Of a DNA stretch of 64,000 nucleotides, positions 34,655 through 45,700 are shown in pieces. Both the position numbers and the translations under genes were made by a program. The DNA lies in contig NC_081147.1 in assembly GCF_958295425.1 (NCBI RefSeq), positions 6,407,290 to 6,471,289 of the forward strand, given 5' to 3'. Below the pieces are notes generated by a model. The model did not search any database. It worked only from the letters and a program-made list of their open reading frames with translations, and was not told where the DNA came from. Each line of letters opens with the position of its first letter. The stretch's first letter is position 1. The stretch comes from Solea solea. Its lineage: Eukaryota > Chordata > Actinopteri > Pleuronectiformes > Soleidae.

Positions 34655-34726
34655 AACCCTGACATGGATTTGAACAATCTACCTTCTGATCTGGAGTCAG
34701 ATGCTCAACCATTGCACCACAGAGTC
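34655..34726 (-). pseudogene. Decayed tRNA-Trp (anticodon CCA)
   Basis: The minus strand reads like eukaryotic tRNA-Trp. It has an intact anticodon stem-loop, TCTGA-CTCCAGA-TCAGA, with anticodon CCA; a D-arm core GGTGCAATGG; and a T-loop TTCAAAT. The T stem (GATTG/CCATG) has two mismatches, and the D stem and acceptor stem are partly unpaired. No T-run terminator follows. It is probably a tRNA pseudogene or the head of a tRNA-derived SINE rather than an active gene. Confidence 0.65.
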
Positions 34727-37161
34727 TGTAAGACATATAAGCCGACATGGGGCGTGAATCGGGTGAAGTCTGCCATCTGATTGCCTCGTTGACAATGTTT
34801 CAACATGTAAATCCACAAGATAAAATAAAACATTCAGTATTCCTAAACCTCTTTTTCTTAAAGTAGAGGTAGAATGGTCAGAATAATATGAGATACACTT
34901 TTTTCCACGTGCACGCGGATGCACGTTTTACGACCGATTTACGACGCGAGTGTGATGTGCATGATCCATTAGTGGTGGGGGGGGGGTCTCTTTGTATAGG
35001 GGTACGGAAATGTAATAAATGCACATTTGGTGAGGGGACTTTATTTTAACATTCATGGCAAGTATACTGTGTATTTGTGACAGATTGAATGGTTTGACTC
35101 CGGTGGATGCCACATTTTCTGGGTGCCACCTAAGCATGATGGCCTTCTGCTCTTTGTTGGCTAAGAGGCTTGTCCTGTTGTGGCAGCACGAGGTATTGGG
35201 AAATGCCTTTTAAGGCAGTATTGATAAATGTAATTGTTGCCAGACAACGCCACCCTGGGAATTTCACCCAGGGATTTCTTATAAGTGGACTAACCAAAAT
35301 GAAGGAAGGCACGGAGGTCCGTTATGCAACGAGACAGAGACAGCAGTTCGATAATACAAAATACTTTTATTTATACAAATTTCTGTTTTAAAAATAATGT
35401 AAAAAATTACTCACTTAAGGGGACATAAGGGGAGCCAATCAGTGCTGAGACCTACGGTGAAAAACTGTATCCAAAGGAAAAGGGGATCCCAGGAACACCA
35501 CACGTGAAGCAAATAAAAGTAAAAAAAACAAAGAAGCTACCAAGTGCAAACACAATACAAAGGGAACACCGTGACCAGGACACCAATCCACCACCGTAGG
35601 CTCAGCACCTGAATGGGGGGCGACCAGAGAGCAACCAATTAGAAAAAAAACAAATAATGAAACAAAACAATAACTAATAACAAAAGAGAAATCAAAGAAT
35701 TAAATGTACAGGATCTATAACAATGACAAATTAGCAAAATTCTATATAACTACAATTGAAATGCAACCCATAATAACCCAAAAATAAACTCAAAACTAAC
35801 AGAATAATCGTATTTATGGGTTGCAACAAAACAAATTATAAAAAGAAATTAAAGAAATGACCACAAAGGAACAAAATCAAATGTGTATTCCCGCACTGTC
35901 CTCTCACGCAAGTACACACCCACACACACAGTTTAAGATGTGCCTGCACCAACAATAGGTGACAGCGTTACCGAGCCACCGCTTCGCCCTGGGAGCAACG
36001 GGAAGAAGCACGAACATTCTCGCCAGCCGAATAAGCGGACAAGGCGCTCAGAACCCGAGTCGGCCCTGGCGGAGTGGTGAGTGTCCGACGTAAGGCTAAT
36101 CAAAGTCAAGCGAAACAATTAGTCCCGCAAACACACAGTTCCAGTGAGGCACAGCGATCAGTCCAAATGATTTCTTTAAAGGAGGCAAAGAAGGCAAGAA
36201 ACAGAGCAGAAGTAAAGCAGCAGCAGTTCTACGGGCGGATTTGCCGGTGCTGCGCCGCTACAGTCAGTCACCCTACAATAAAACAGAAACACTGAGCAAC
36301 TTACGAATGGCTGGAGAAGGAAGCTAAGAACACTGCACAGCGTGCTCCCCGAGAGCGACCAGCGGCAGACAGCAGCAACACCCAAGCGAACCTTTATGAA
36401 ACAATAACATTAGCACTGAATGGGCGACATACGAGAGAAATACTGGTGACGCGACCCAGCCTCCAGCAAGCAAAAGGCTGACAGGTGCTTTACGCCCGCC
36501 TTTATGTGGCAGTCTCCCACTGTGATTGGGTAGAACTGCAGCACAGCTGACAGTTACCAGGACAACTAACTACATGTTGCCACACTGTTTAAATGGAAAG
36601 ATGCTCTCCCCCCAACATATGGGCAATGGATTCGGGAGGTTATGAGTCATGTTCATGTAGAAAAAATTAGATACACTGTGTTACGTCCCAGCTCATTAAG
36701 AGAAAGTAACATAAAACCAAGGTGGCATCTGGTAAAAAAAAGAATTTATTCAACACTGGAGTTGATAATAAGTTACGAAAAGGCAAACAGAAAAAGGGCA
36801 GAGGATGCTGTTCTAATAAAACAAGAATCAACTGAAAAAGGACTCTTCAAAAGGAAGAGCTAGGATACGGTCACAATACAAAATGAAACTCCACTTGAAA
36901 GTAACTAAGATTCACTTTACAACAAATAACCCAAAAATGACAAGGGGGAACAGCATCTCTAAGCCTAGTGTCAATAAACACAACAAATGAATCCTACATG
37001 CAGACAGAATCAGTTTTTAAGTTATACGGCCCTAAACTCAATTTCTAGTAAGCCAAACTTTCAATAATATGCCACTCAGCATTACTTGAGACTATACTCA
37101 AACACAAGGTCACACAAATTCTACTCTGACATAATAACATTGATGATTTTGCAAGCATTTT
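34727..37161. other. Long stretch without a recognised gene
   Basis: It includes a G-run at 34976-34986 and a short hairpin 'ccctgggaatttcacccaggg' (35251-35271). A strongly A-rich, repeat-like stretch runs from 35350 to 35890, with poly(A)/AATAAA-like patches and minus-strand TTTATT. A GC-richer part runs from 35930 to 36560. It may contain an unidentified inverted-orientation retroelement, but no diagnostic domain is visible on either strand. Confidence 0.4.
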
Positions 37162-37387
37162 GTGTTACTGTAACAGATTGTTCTCTGTCCCTCTGTGAGG
37201 ATGTTGTGTTGGTGGACTTCCGCTCTTCTCTTGCTCTATGCAGTTAATAAAAAGTGGTGACTTACACTGACCTCGACCTCTCGTCTCTCGTCCAGTTATT
37301 GTGGTGTCCACATTCTGCTTATGTATAGTTTAGACGACCTCTGAGGACTCTCTAAAGCTGCTGTTGGAGTTCTCGTGTGCGTAGAGG

Positions 37388-38154
37388 CTAGGGTGGCCAT
37401 TTCCACAACACCAAAAAGGAGGACACTTTGCGGCATTTAGTGAGGAAAGAAAAATCGCAACATACAACTCTAGTGTACTCCCCACGACAATACAATTTTG
37501 TACATGATAACGATGGTATCATGATACAGTGATTCTGAGATACTCTGTTCATCACAGGACAATTTATCTATGATATATCATGATGCATGTGTAACAGAAG
37601 GCGAAAAGTATTTGTATTTATTCAAAACATCTGTCTTGCAAAGTGCAGTGCCACAAAGCAGAACATTTATGGCCTTGAATGTGCAATTTAAATTTATATA
37701 AAAATAAATAAATAAATGCAAAAAATATACATTCCAGTTCTTAATAAGCATATATAACTTATTTTATGTAAACAACAAAAGACAGTAAGAAGAAAAACTT
37801 TTGCTTTACTTTACTTTTGCTGACAAACGTGTGCTCTTTTGACCATTCGGCATTAAATGAGGTCTGTCTTTTCGGCATGTTAACATTCAGTTAATGAGAT
37901 GAGTGACACAGCTAGCACATGGGAACAGGGGCCGGCTTGTTTACATTTTCAACCAATGAGAAATCAGAGAATTGAGTGACACTGCTTTTAGCCAATCATT
38001 TTTAACCTTTTTTTTTTTTTAACCGAAAGTCTTACAACATTGGACGATATGCAGCATAGCGTTCAGGTGCAACTCCAAAAAGGAGGACAAATGCCGGACA
38101 AGGCATTTAAATTCCGGACTGTCCAGCCTAAATCTGGACGTATGGCCACCCTAG
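37388..38154. mobile_element. Non-autonomous hAT-like DNA transposon (MITE), 767 bp
   Basis: Exact 13-bp terminal inverted repeats 'ctagggtggccat' (37388-37400) and 'atggccaccctag' (38142-38154) are flanked by a direct repeat tagagg (37382-37387 and 38155-38160). The repeat can be read as 8 bp, tagaggct, if the left end is trimmed by two bases. Termini and duplication size suggest hAT, and there is no transposase frame. 'ccaaaaaggaggaca' occurs in direct orientation near both ends (37409 and 38076). It is nested in the gypsy leader. Confidence 0.8.
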
Positions 38155-38226
38155 TAGAGGCTGTTGTTGTGCCGTTACATGTGTGTTTGCTAGCTTAGCC
38201 GCTTCAGTATAGCTAGCTAGCTTCCC

Positions 38227-38634
38227 ATGCATCGCGCTTTGAAGACAGAGTACGACTGCGTTGCCAACGTGTGGTACGGAGACGAGGACCCTCTTAAACC
38301 TGATGGTGGGGCGGCTGTGAGACGCTCGCTCGGCGGTGACGTTAAAGTGGATCTGCCTGATCCTTTCCCCGGTGACAGGAGGCAGAGTTTCCTCAGCTGG
38401 GTGAGGCAGTTGGAGGTGGCTGTCAGAGCCACTACAGGTGATAGCCACAGCTGCAGTGTGGAGCTAGTGAGGATTCTCCCTACTCGACTTAATGGACTTA
38501 AGCTTTTGGCTGATGGGGTGGTGGAAGAAAGTTGCAGCCCCTGGGCATCTCCAGTAGTGCTGAGTAAGAAAGGGGGACAGTTGAGATTTTGCATTGATTA
38601 TCGTCATCTCAATGCAGTGACAATCAAGGACTGA
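38227..38634 (+). pseudogene. gag-RT fusion fragment of the gypsy element
   Basis: A 135-codon frame whose first part has gag-like character ([20 protein letters not shown], about residues 47-66). Its last ~45 residues are the start of a reverse transcriptase ([25 protein letters not shown]). The junction around residue 90 marks an internal deletion of late gag, protease and the RT N-terminus. Non-functional. Confidence 0.75.
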
Positions 38635-38796
38635 CACCCTCTGCCGAGAGTGGATGACAGCCTAGATGCCCTGGCTGGTTTGCTCTGGTTCACCACTCTC
38701 AATTTTTCCAACCGCTACTGACAGGTGGAGGTGGCCGAGGAGGACCGGTAAAAGACGGCCTTTACTACCGGTCAGGGTCTGAACCAGTGGCGGGCT

Positions 38797-39126
38797 ATGC
38801 CCATGGGTTTGACTAACTCCACGGCCACTTTCCAACGTATGATGGAGCTCATGCTGAGGGGTCTGCCGTGGCATATCTGTATGGTGTATCTTGATGATAT
38901 ACTGGTTTACAAAATGCTACTCACTCAGGGGGGTGAGTGGGACACCTATGTGAAGCATGTGGCTTTTGCATATAACACCTCTAAACACGACAGTACCCGA
39001 TTCACCGTGAGGCCCGAGTTCCAGCTGAGGTTCTGGTGCCCTCTAGTGTTCTGGACACTCAGGGCCCTGGGTCTCTGGCCTTATCGGGTAGTGCAGGCAC
39101 TAGCTTTAATGACGATGCGGCTTTGA
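38797..39126 (+). pseudogene. RT-integrase fusion fragment of the gypsy element
   Basis: A 109-codon frame. It begins within the RT palm (PMGLTNSTATFQRMM) and contains the YLDD box with DDILVY. It then switches abruptly at about residue 38 to an integrase-like segment (VAFAYNTSKHDSTRF), so the RT thumb, RNase H and integrase core are missing. Non-functional. Confidence 0.75.
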
Positions 39127-39410
39127 CATACTGTATTGTCAACCACATGACGATACAGTCCCAGTGGAGTGGGCTCAGGTGGTTTACCACAACAGGCTGA
39201 AGTCGTACACTCTGCCAATGCCTACTGTCAGGCTGTTCCTACCGCCCCTGCTGCCTTTGGGTCCGCCCCTGTTCTCAGAGCTCCCCTGACCCCACTGGTA
39301 TTAGATCAGCTTCCGGTTGGAGAGGGGGAGTCTGCATTGAGTGGGGGTTTGGACTTTGAGGCCGTGTGAGGACGTAGAGGTCGTGTGGTGCGGCCTCCTC
39401 CATGTTTTCA

Positions 39411-39724
39411 TGACTATGTCCTGTTTTGAGTTCTTTGTTTTGTTTTGCTGTATAACTGGGGAAGAAGTTGATTGTTCACTGGGTTTTATATGAAAGTACA
39501 TTTTTGCCTTTGTATTTCCTGATGTGTCACACACTATACCTCATAGTGATGAGTGTTTAAAGTTAATCAGAGAGGCATTAGTGTTGAACTAATGTTACAG
39601 ATAAACTGTCTTTGTTTATCTGTTACTTTATCTGTTACCTTATACTGTATGTCTTTGTACTTTATGTCACTGGTCACTGGTTTTATTCACAAGTATTTTA
39701 TTTTTAATATCCTTCTTTTTGCAG
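39411..39724. other. Flank between gypsy remnant and exon-like segment
   Basis: T-rich sequence ending in 'ttatcc'-type pyrimidine tracts and a good 3' splice-site-like 'cttctttttgcag' at 39712-39724. No gene is assigned. Confidence 0.35.
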
Positions 39725-39943
39725 TTTATATGGACATTGTAAAGCTGTACATGGAGGGAAATATGTTTACTGACCCTGTAAAAAAGTTTAACTTTTCATT
39801 TGCTACACCGCTACAGTTCTCTGAATGCTTTATGTCTTATGTCCTGTTTACAGAAATCTTTATACAGATGACTCTCAAACCAGATCACTTTCAAACCCAG
39901 ATGATAAGAAGGATGACAGCTCTTCCACCAGTCACAGTGTAAG
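39725..39943 (+). other. Exon-like segment of unknown gene
   Basis: 219 bp bounded by 'tctttttgcag' on the left and a consensus donor AAG|GTATGT (39944) on the right. One frame is open across most of it but reaches TAA two bases before the donor. Another frame (ending KKDDSSSTSHSVR) is open over the last ~120 bp. No protein family is recognised. It may belong to the same transcription unit as the segments at 40410-40825. Confidence 0.3.
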
Positions 39944-40137
39944 GTATGTTATCAGTCAGACTATAATCTCTTTACAGTCACAGACAGACAAATATTGCTC
40001 TTCAGGTGAATCATGGCTATGTTTTACATAGCTGTACTACACAATTCAATTCTTAAACTCTAAATGTACAATATTTTTCTTGTGTTCTTTTGTTTCATTC
40101 AGAACAACTGCTTTGTCATTTTCAGTCGTCCAGTGTA

Positions 40138-40224
40138 TGAGGCCAGAATTCTGCCCACTGCACTCAACTACAATGTCCACAGTGGACATTGTAGTTGAGT
40201 GCAGTGGGCAGAATTCTGGCCTCA
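40138..40224. repeat. Exact 87-bp palindrome
   Basis: The arms 40138-40180 and 40182-40224 are perfect 43-nt reverse complements around a single A (40181). Each arm contains GAATTC and 'ccactgcactcaactacaat'. The symmetry stops abruptly at both ends, and the flanks are unrelated. Confidence 0.97.
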
Positions 40225-40409
40225 GACCAATGCTGAAAACCAAAGAAGATAAAAATGTGTGTCTTTACATTTGAAATATTTCCTTTCACTTCATGGATAG
40301 ACACGTTCATTATATTACTGTTTTGTACGTAAGTTATATTTGTTGACATGTTCACTCAGTGTCGTATGTCATGATAGGTAACAGATATTAATGTTTGTAA
40401 TTACAGTTT

Positions 40410-40825
40410 CAGAATGCTGTAGAAGAAAAACACCAGCAAATATAGCGTGTATGTCCTGAAAGTAGAGAAGACCTAAACCTTCATCCCTGAGCTACAAGTA
40501 AGGACCGTGCAGAGGACTCAACACTGGAGTGACGACACATCAGCATCAGAGACTTGGACCAGGTGATCACGGAGGGCCTGGTTTAGTTCAACCCAGCGGT
40601 CAGTGCTGATGCAAACAGAAGTCAGGAGAGGTCTGGGTAAGTGACAGACATCTGAATGTCTTTACTGCAGCATATCAACAACAATCATACACTGAGTTGA
40701 TTCTAATATATGACATCACTATCTTCAACAGGACCTGACTTCCAGACTGATGCTGATGTGGACTGAAAACAGCTGGAGCGCACCACACTTTTGTTACACA
40801 ACAATAAACCATAAATCATGCGACT
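40410..40825 (+). other. Two-exon-like 3' end with small intron and poly(A) signal
   Basis: An acceptor-like 'attacagtttcag' (40409) starts a segment that ends at a consensus donor gg|GTAAGT (GT at 40637). A 95-bp intron ending 'tatcttcaacag' (40731) would then join to a final segment with AATAAA at 40803-40808. The size fits the short introns common in fish. No long open frame runs through, so this may be a 3' UTR or a non-coding RNA. Confidence 0.35.
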
Positions 40826-40999
40826 TTTTTTTCTGTTACAGTATAGATATTTATGTGATAGTATTGAAATGAATACAGCGCATGTATCTGTTCATCTTTT
40901 ACTATTTATTTTCTCATCAGTTTGAACCAGAAAAATATCCAGGTATAAATACAATATAAGTACATTAGTGTCACTAAATTAGTGTTTTTACTGGACAGT

Positions 41000-41066
41000 C
41001 TGAAAATACACATGGCAATAACATGGTTACGCTTCTGTCCAGCCGGATGCAGGTTATACACTGTGT
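41000..41066 (+). repeat. 67-bp direct repeat, copy 1
   Basis: 'ctgaaaatacacatggcaat' begins a 67-bp stretch that recurs at 41410-41476 with three base differences that I counted. Confidence 0.9.
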
Positions 41067-42783
41067 GCATCGGCTGTGTTTACCATGTTGATTCTAACAT
41101 ATATACAGATAAATATCACTGGCTCTGTTACATTGGCACCATATCTATGGTTTGGTATAAACATATAAACACCTAACACACCATAAGTTCTCTATACCTA
41201 TCACAGTAACTTGGCCGGCGGCTAACGTGACTCATCGTGTACAGATAGCTTAACTTAAGCATTAGCGTCAGCTTCTGAGTTACAGGGATAAATTACAACA
41301 AAACATAACATAAGAAAGCAGGAATATTCGGCCAACTTCCTCGCCATCTCTATAACTCTGTGATGTTAATCTTTTATATGTCTATTTTACCAGTTTCCCT
41401 TCTGCTTACCTGAAAATACACATGGCAATAGCATGGTTACGCTTCTGTCCAGCCGGATGCAGATTTTACACTGTGTTAGAGTTCCCAACAGGGCGGGCCG
41501 GCCTGACAAACCTGATGGGGCCCGCGGGTTACGCTGGGTACGGTCCGAAAAATTCTGCAAATAAGGCAGGTTGGGTCGGGCCTCGGGCTTCCTTTTTTCC
41601 CCTCATAAAACACATTTCTTGCAGTTTGTAAATTATATGTTGATTGATGTGAATCATCGGTGTTCACGTGTGGTGAAGAGTAAATCTGGCTGCCTGCTTG
41701 ATGGAGAGGGGCAGACCTGACGCCCCTGCATGCGCACCGGTTTTGCCACAAAGCTGCAACATTCTGCCCGCTGCCCGCTGACTAAAGGGGAAATGTACAA
41801 CAGTATGTGAAGTCCCGCCTGTTAGCTGCGCAGCTAAACACAGCAGCTTATCAGTTTGTAAAGTATCTTGATAATGTATGTTATAAATTGGTTCTATATA
41901 AATTGAACATATGAAATACAGGATAAGGTAGGGTCCCCCCAGTGTCTGTGAATGTACACAAACCTTCAAGGCAGTTACTGGGAGCAGTGTTGTAGTTTTA
42001 CATGGTTTGAACCTAGCCTCAGATTTTCCTCTCCTGGTCTGTAGTTATGTCCCTAGTTGGCACAAGAACACCAGTTTACCCCTGACACACCAGCAGAAGG
42101 TGGGTTATCATCCCCGCACTGATGCATCAGCAGGGCATCAAAAACTAGACCTGGTTTAGTCTCCAGCAACTGAGTTAGATATCTGTGCTCCTCCAGTCAT
42201 CTTCACCACAATTCTTTGAACATAAAACACAGAAGAGAGAAAAATCAAGTGTTTATTTGATAGACAAAATGACAATGTACTGCATGTTATGGTTAGTAGA
42301 TTATTCAGTATTACAATAACAAAAGTATGGAACATAGTTTGGTCTGTGCATAAATATTAGTCTCTAATATTAAATCCCTGCTTTTCATATAATCATTCAG
42401 CTGAAGTTACTCAGGAAACAACTGTCAGGAAACAATGAGATAACACATCAAAGATTTCACTCACGCATTATTGCTACTTTTTTACGATTACGTTGATAAC
42501 AGCTAACCCGCAGTTAGCGCTCAAATGCTAACAGGATATGAAAAAATACCAATAAGTTTTGTTATCATACACGTCTATGATCTATACAATAACAATTTAC
42601 TCAAGTAAAACGTATAAACGTGTCTTTATATGGGAACCTCATCTGTTGATACGGTCACAGATGACAAGGGCGGCATTTGATCAGCGGAGGCAACCTTAGG
42701 GAAGGGGTGAGCAGAGGAGCGTTCCTTCATTGTAAATTTCAGCCTTTCCTCTAGATTTTGCCTGGAACTACAAACTTCCCCTT
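41067..42783. other. Low-copy DNA before the minisatellite
   Basis: No supported gene. The GC-rich piece at 41480-41600, with repeated 'gggcc/gggtcggg', contrasts with its AT-rich surroundings and could be a transposon end, but no partner terminus was found. The remainder is AT-rich. Confidence 0.35.
41410..41476 (+). repeat. 67-bp direct repeat, copy 2
   Basis: The second copy of the 41000-41066 sequence, 410 bp downstream. Straight after it a GC-rich stretch begins ('gagttcccaacagggcgggc', 41480) that looks like the edge of an insertion. Confidence 0.9.
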
Positions 42784-45700
42784 TAATATTCACATTTAAG
42801 AAGCTGAAAAATTACACAAAGTAGAAAATATTCACATTTAAGAAGCTGAAACATGTCAAAGTCGAAAATATTCACATTTAAGAAGCTGAAAAATGTCAGA
42901 AAGTAGAAAATATTCACAGTTAAGAAGCTGAAACATGTCAAAGTAGAAAATATTCACATTTGAGAAGCTGAAAAATGTCAGAAAGTAGAAAATATTCACA
43001 TTTAAGAAGCTGAAAAATGACAGAAAGTGGAAAATATTGACATTTAAGAAGCTGAAAAATGTCAGAAAGTAGACAATATTCAGTTAAGAAGCTGAAAAAT
43101 GTCAGAAAGTAGAAAATAATTCACATTTAAGAAGCTGAAAAATGAAAGAAAGTAGTAAATATTCACACTTAAGAAGCTAAAAAATGACAGAAAGTAGAAA
43201 ATATTCAAAGTTAAGAAACTGAAAAATGTCAGAGAGTAGAAGATATTCACATTTAAGAAGCTGAAACATGTCAAAGTAGAAAATATTCACATTTAAGAAG
43301 CTGAAAAATGACAGAAAGTACAACATATTCATTGTTAAGAAGCTGAACAATGACAGAAAATAGAAAATATTCAGTCAAGAAGCTAAAAAATGTTCAGAAA
43401 GTAGAAAATATTCAAATTTAAGAAGCTGAAAATGTCAGAAAGCAGAAAATATTCACAGTTAAGAAACTGGAAAATGTCAAAAAGTCGAAAATATTCACAG
43501 TTAAGAAACTGGAAAATGTCAGAAAGTAGCAGATATTCACATTTAAGAAGCTAAAAAATGAAAGAAAGTAGAAAATGTTCACATTTAAGAAGCTGCAAAA
43601 TGGAAAAAAAGTAGAAAATATTCACATTTAAGAAGCTGAAAATTTCACAAAGTAGAAAATATTTATGAAGCTGAAAAATGACAGAAAGTAGAAAATATTC
43701 ACAGTTAAGAATCTGAAAAATGACAGAAAGTGGAAAATATTCACATTTAAGAAGCTGAAAAATGTCAGAAAGTAGAAAATATTCAGTTAAGACGCTACAA
43801 AATGTCAGAAAGTAGAAAATATTCACATTAAAGAAGCTAGAAAATGTCAAAAAGTCAAACATTTTCACATTAAAGAAACTGAAAAATGTCAGAAAGTAGA
43901 AGATATCAACATTTAAGAACCTGAAACATGTCAAAGTAGAAAATATTCACATTTAAGAAGCTGAAAAATGACAGAAATTAGAACATATTCATAGTTAAGA
44001 AGCTGAACAACGACAGAAATTCGAAAATATTCAGTTAAGAAGCTGAAAAATGTCAGAAAGTCGAAAATATTCACATTTAATAAGCTGAAACATGTCAAAG
44101 TAGAAAATATTCACATTTAAGAAGCTGAAAAATGACAGAAAGTAGAAGATATCAACATTTAAGAAGCTGAAACATGTCAAAGTAGAAAATATTCACATTT
44201 AAGAAGCTGAAAAATTACAGAAATTAGAACATATTCATAGTTAAGAAGCTGAACGACAGAAAGTCGAAAATATTCAGTTAAGAAGCTGAAAATGTCAGAA
44301 AGGTGAAAATATTCACATTTAAGAAGCTGAAAATGTCAGAAAGTAGAAAATATTCACATTTAAGAAGCTGAAACATGTCAGAAAGTAGAAAATATTCACA
44401 TTTAAGAAGCTGAAAATGAAAGAAAGTAGAAAATATTCACAGTTAAGAAGCTGAACAACGACAGAAAGTAGAAAATATTCAGTTAAGAAGCTGAAAAATG
44501 ACAGAAAGTGGAAAATATTCACATTTAAGAAGCTGAAACATTTCAGAAAGTAGAAAATATTCAGTTAAGAAGCTGAAAAATGACAGAAAGTGGAAAATAT
44601 TCACATTTAAGAAGCTGAAAAATGTCAGAAAGTAGAAAATATTCAGTTAAGACGCTACAAAATGTCAGAAAGTAGAAAATATTCACATTAAAGAAGCTAG
44701 AAAATGTCAAAAAGTCAAACATTTTCACATTAAAGAAACTGAAAAATGTCAGAAAGTAGAAGATATCAACATTTAAGAACCTGAAACATGTCAAAGTAGA
44801 AAATATTCACAATTTAGAAGCTGAAAAATGACAGAAATTAGAACATATTCATAGTTAAGAAGCTGAACAACGACAGAAATTCGAAAATATTCAGTTAAGA
44901 AGCTGAAAAATGTCAGAAAGTCGAAAATATTCACATTTAATAAGCTGAAACATGTCAAAGTAGAAAATATTCACATTTAAGAAGCTGAAAAATGACAGAA
45001 AGTAGAAGATATCAACATTTAAGAAGCTGAAACATGTCAAAGTAGAAAATATTCACATTTAAGAAGCTGAAAAATTACAGAAATTAGAACATATTCATAG
45101 TTAAGAAGCTGAACGACAGAAAGTCGAAAATATTCAGTTAAGAAGCTGAAAAATGTCAGAAAGGTGAAAATATTCACATTTAAGAAGCTGAAAATGTCAG
45201 AAAGTAGAAAATATTCACATTTAAGAAGCTGAAACATGTCAGAAAGTAGAAAATATTCACATTTAAGAAGCTGAAAATGAAAGAAAGTAGAAAATATTCA
45301 CAGTTAAGAAGCTGAACAACGACAGAAAGTAGAAGATATCAACATTTAAGAAGCTGAAACATGTCAAAGTAGAAAATATTCACATTTAAGAAGCTGAAAA
45401 ATTACAGAAATTAGAACATATTCATAGTTAAGAAGCTGAACGACAGAAAGTCGAAAATATTCAGTTAAGAAGCTGAAAATGTCAGAAAGGTGAAAATATT
45501 CACATTTAAGAAGCTGAAAATGTCAGAAAGTAGAAAATATTCACATTTAAGAAGCTGAAACATGTCAGAAAGTAGAAAATATTCACATTTAAGAAGCTGA
45601 AAATGAAAGAAAGTAGAAAATATTCACAGTTAAGAAGCTGAACAACGACAGAAAGTAGAAAATATTCAGTTAAGAAGCTGAAAAATGACAGAAAGTGGAA

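Larger units (their letters stand above)
37162..39410 (+). mobile_element. Ty3/gypsy retrotransposon remnant with large internal deletions
   Basis: A possible 5' LTR tail ('gcagttaataaaaagtggtg' near 37239) is followed by a leader interrupted by a hAT-like insertion (37388-38154). From 38227 a gag-like N-terminal frame passes directly into reverse-transcriptase sequence (~38500-38634, ending NAVTIKD). The polymerase then continues in a shifted, stop-containing frame to 38796, and again at 38797-38910, where the catalytic box reads YLDD. Next, without RNase H or integrase core, comes a late-integrase-like piece (~38920-39030). A tail of decayed pol follows. Two deletions (gag-to-RT and RT-to-integrase) and frame breaks make it inactive. 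No matching 3' LTR was found. Confidence 0.75.

Noticed and set aside
37162..37310. A complete 5' LTR with primer-binding site for the gypsy element
   Set aside because: A tail-like AATAAA region and a following TGG are present, but no matching 3' LTR exists near 39410-39550. Boundaries could not be fixed, so it is only mentioned within the element.
40046..40274. Two overlapping open frames on opposite strands sharing an identical peptide
   Set aside because: This is a direct result of the 87-bp palindrome and not of two related genes.
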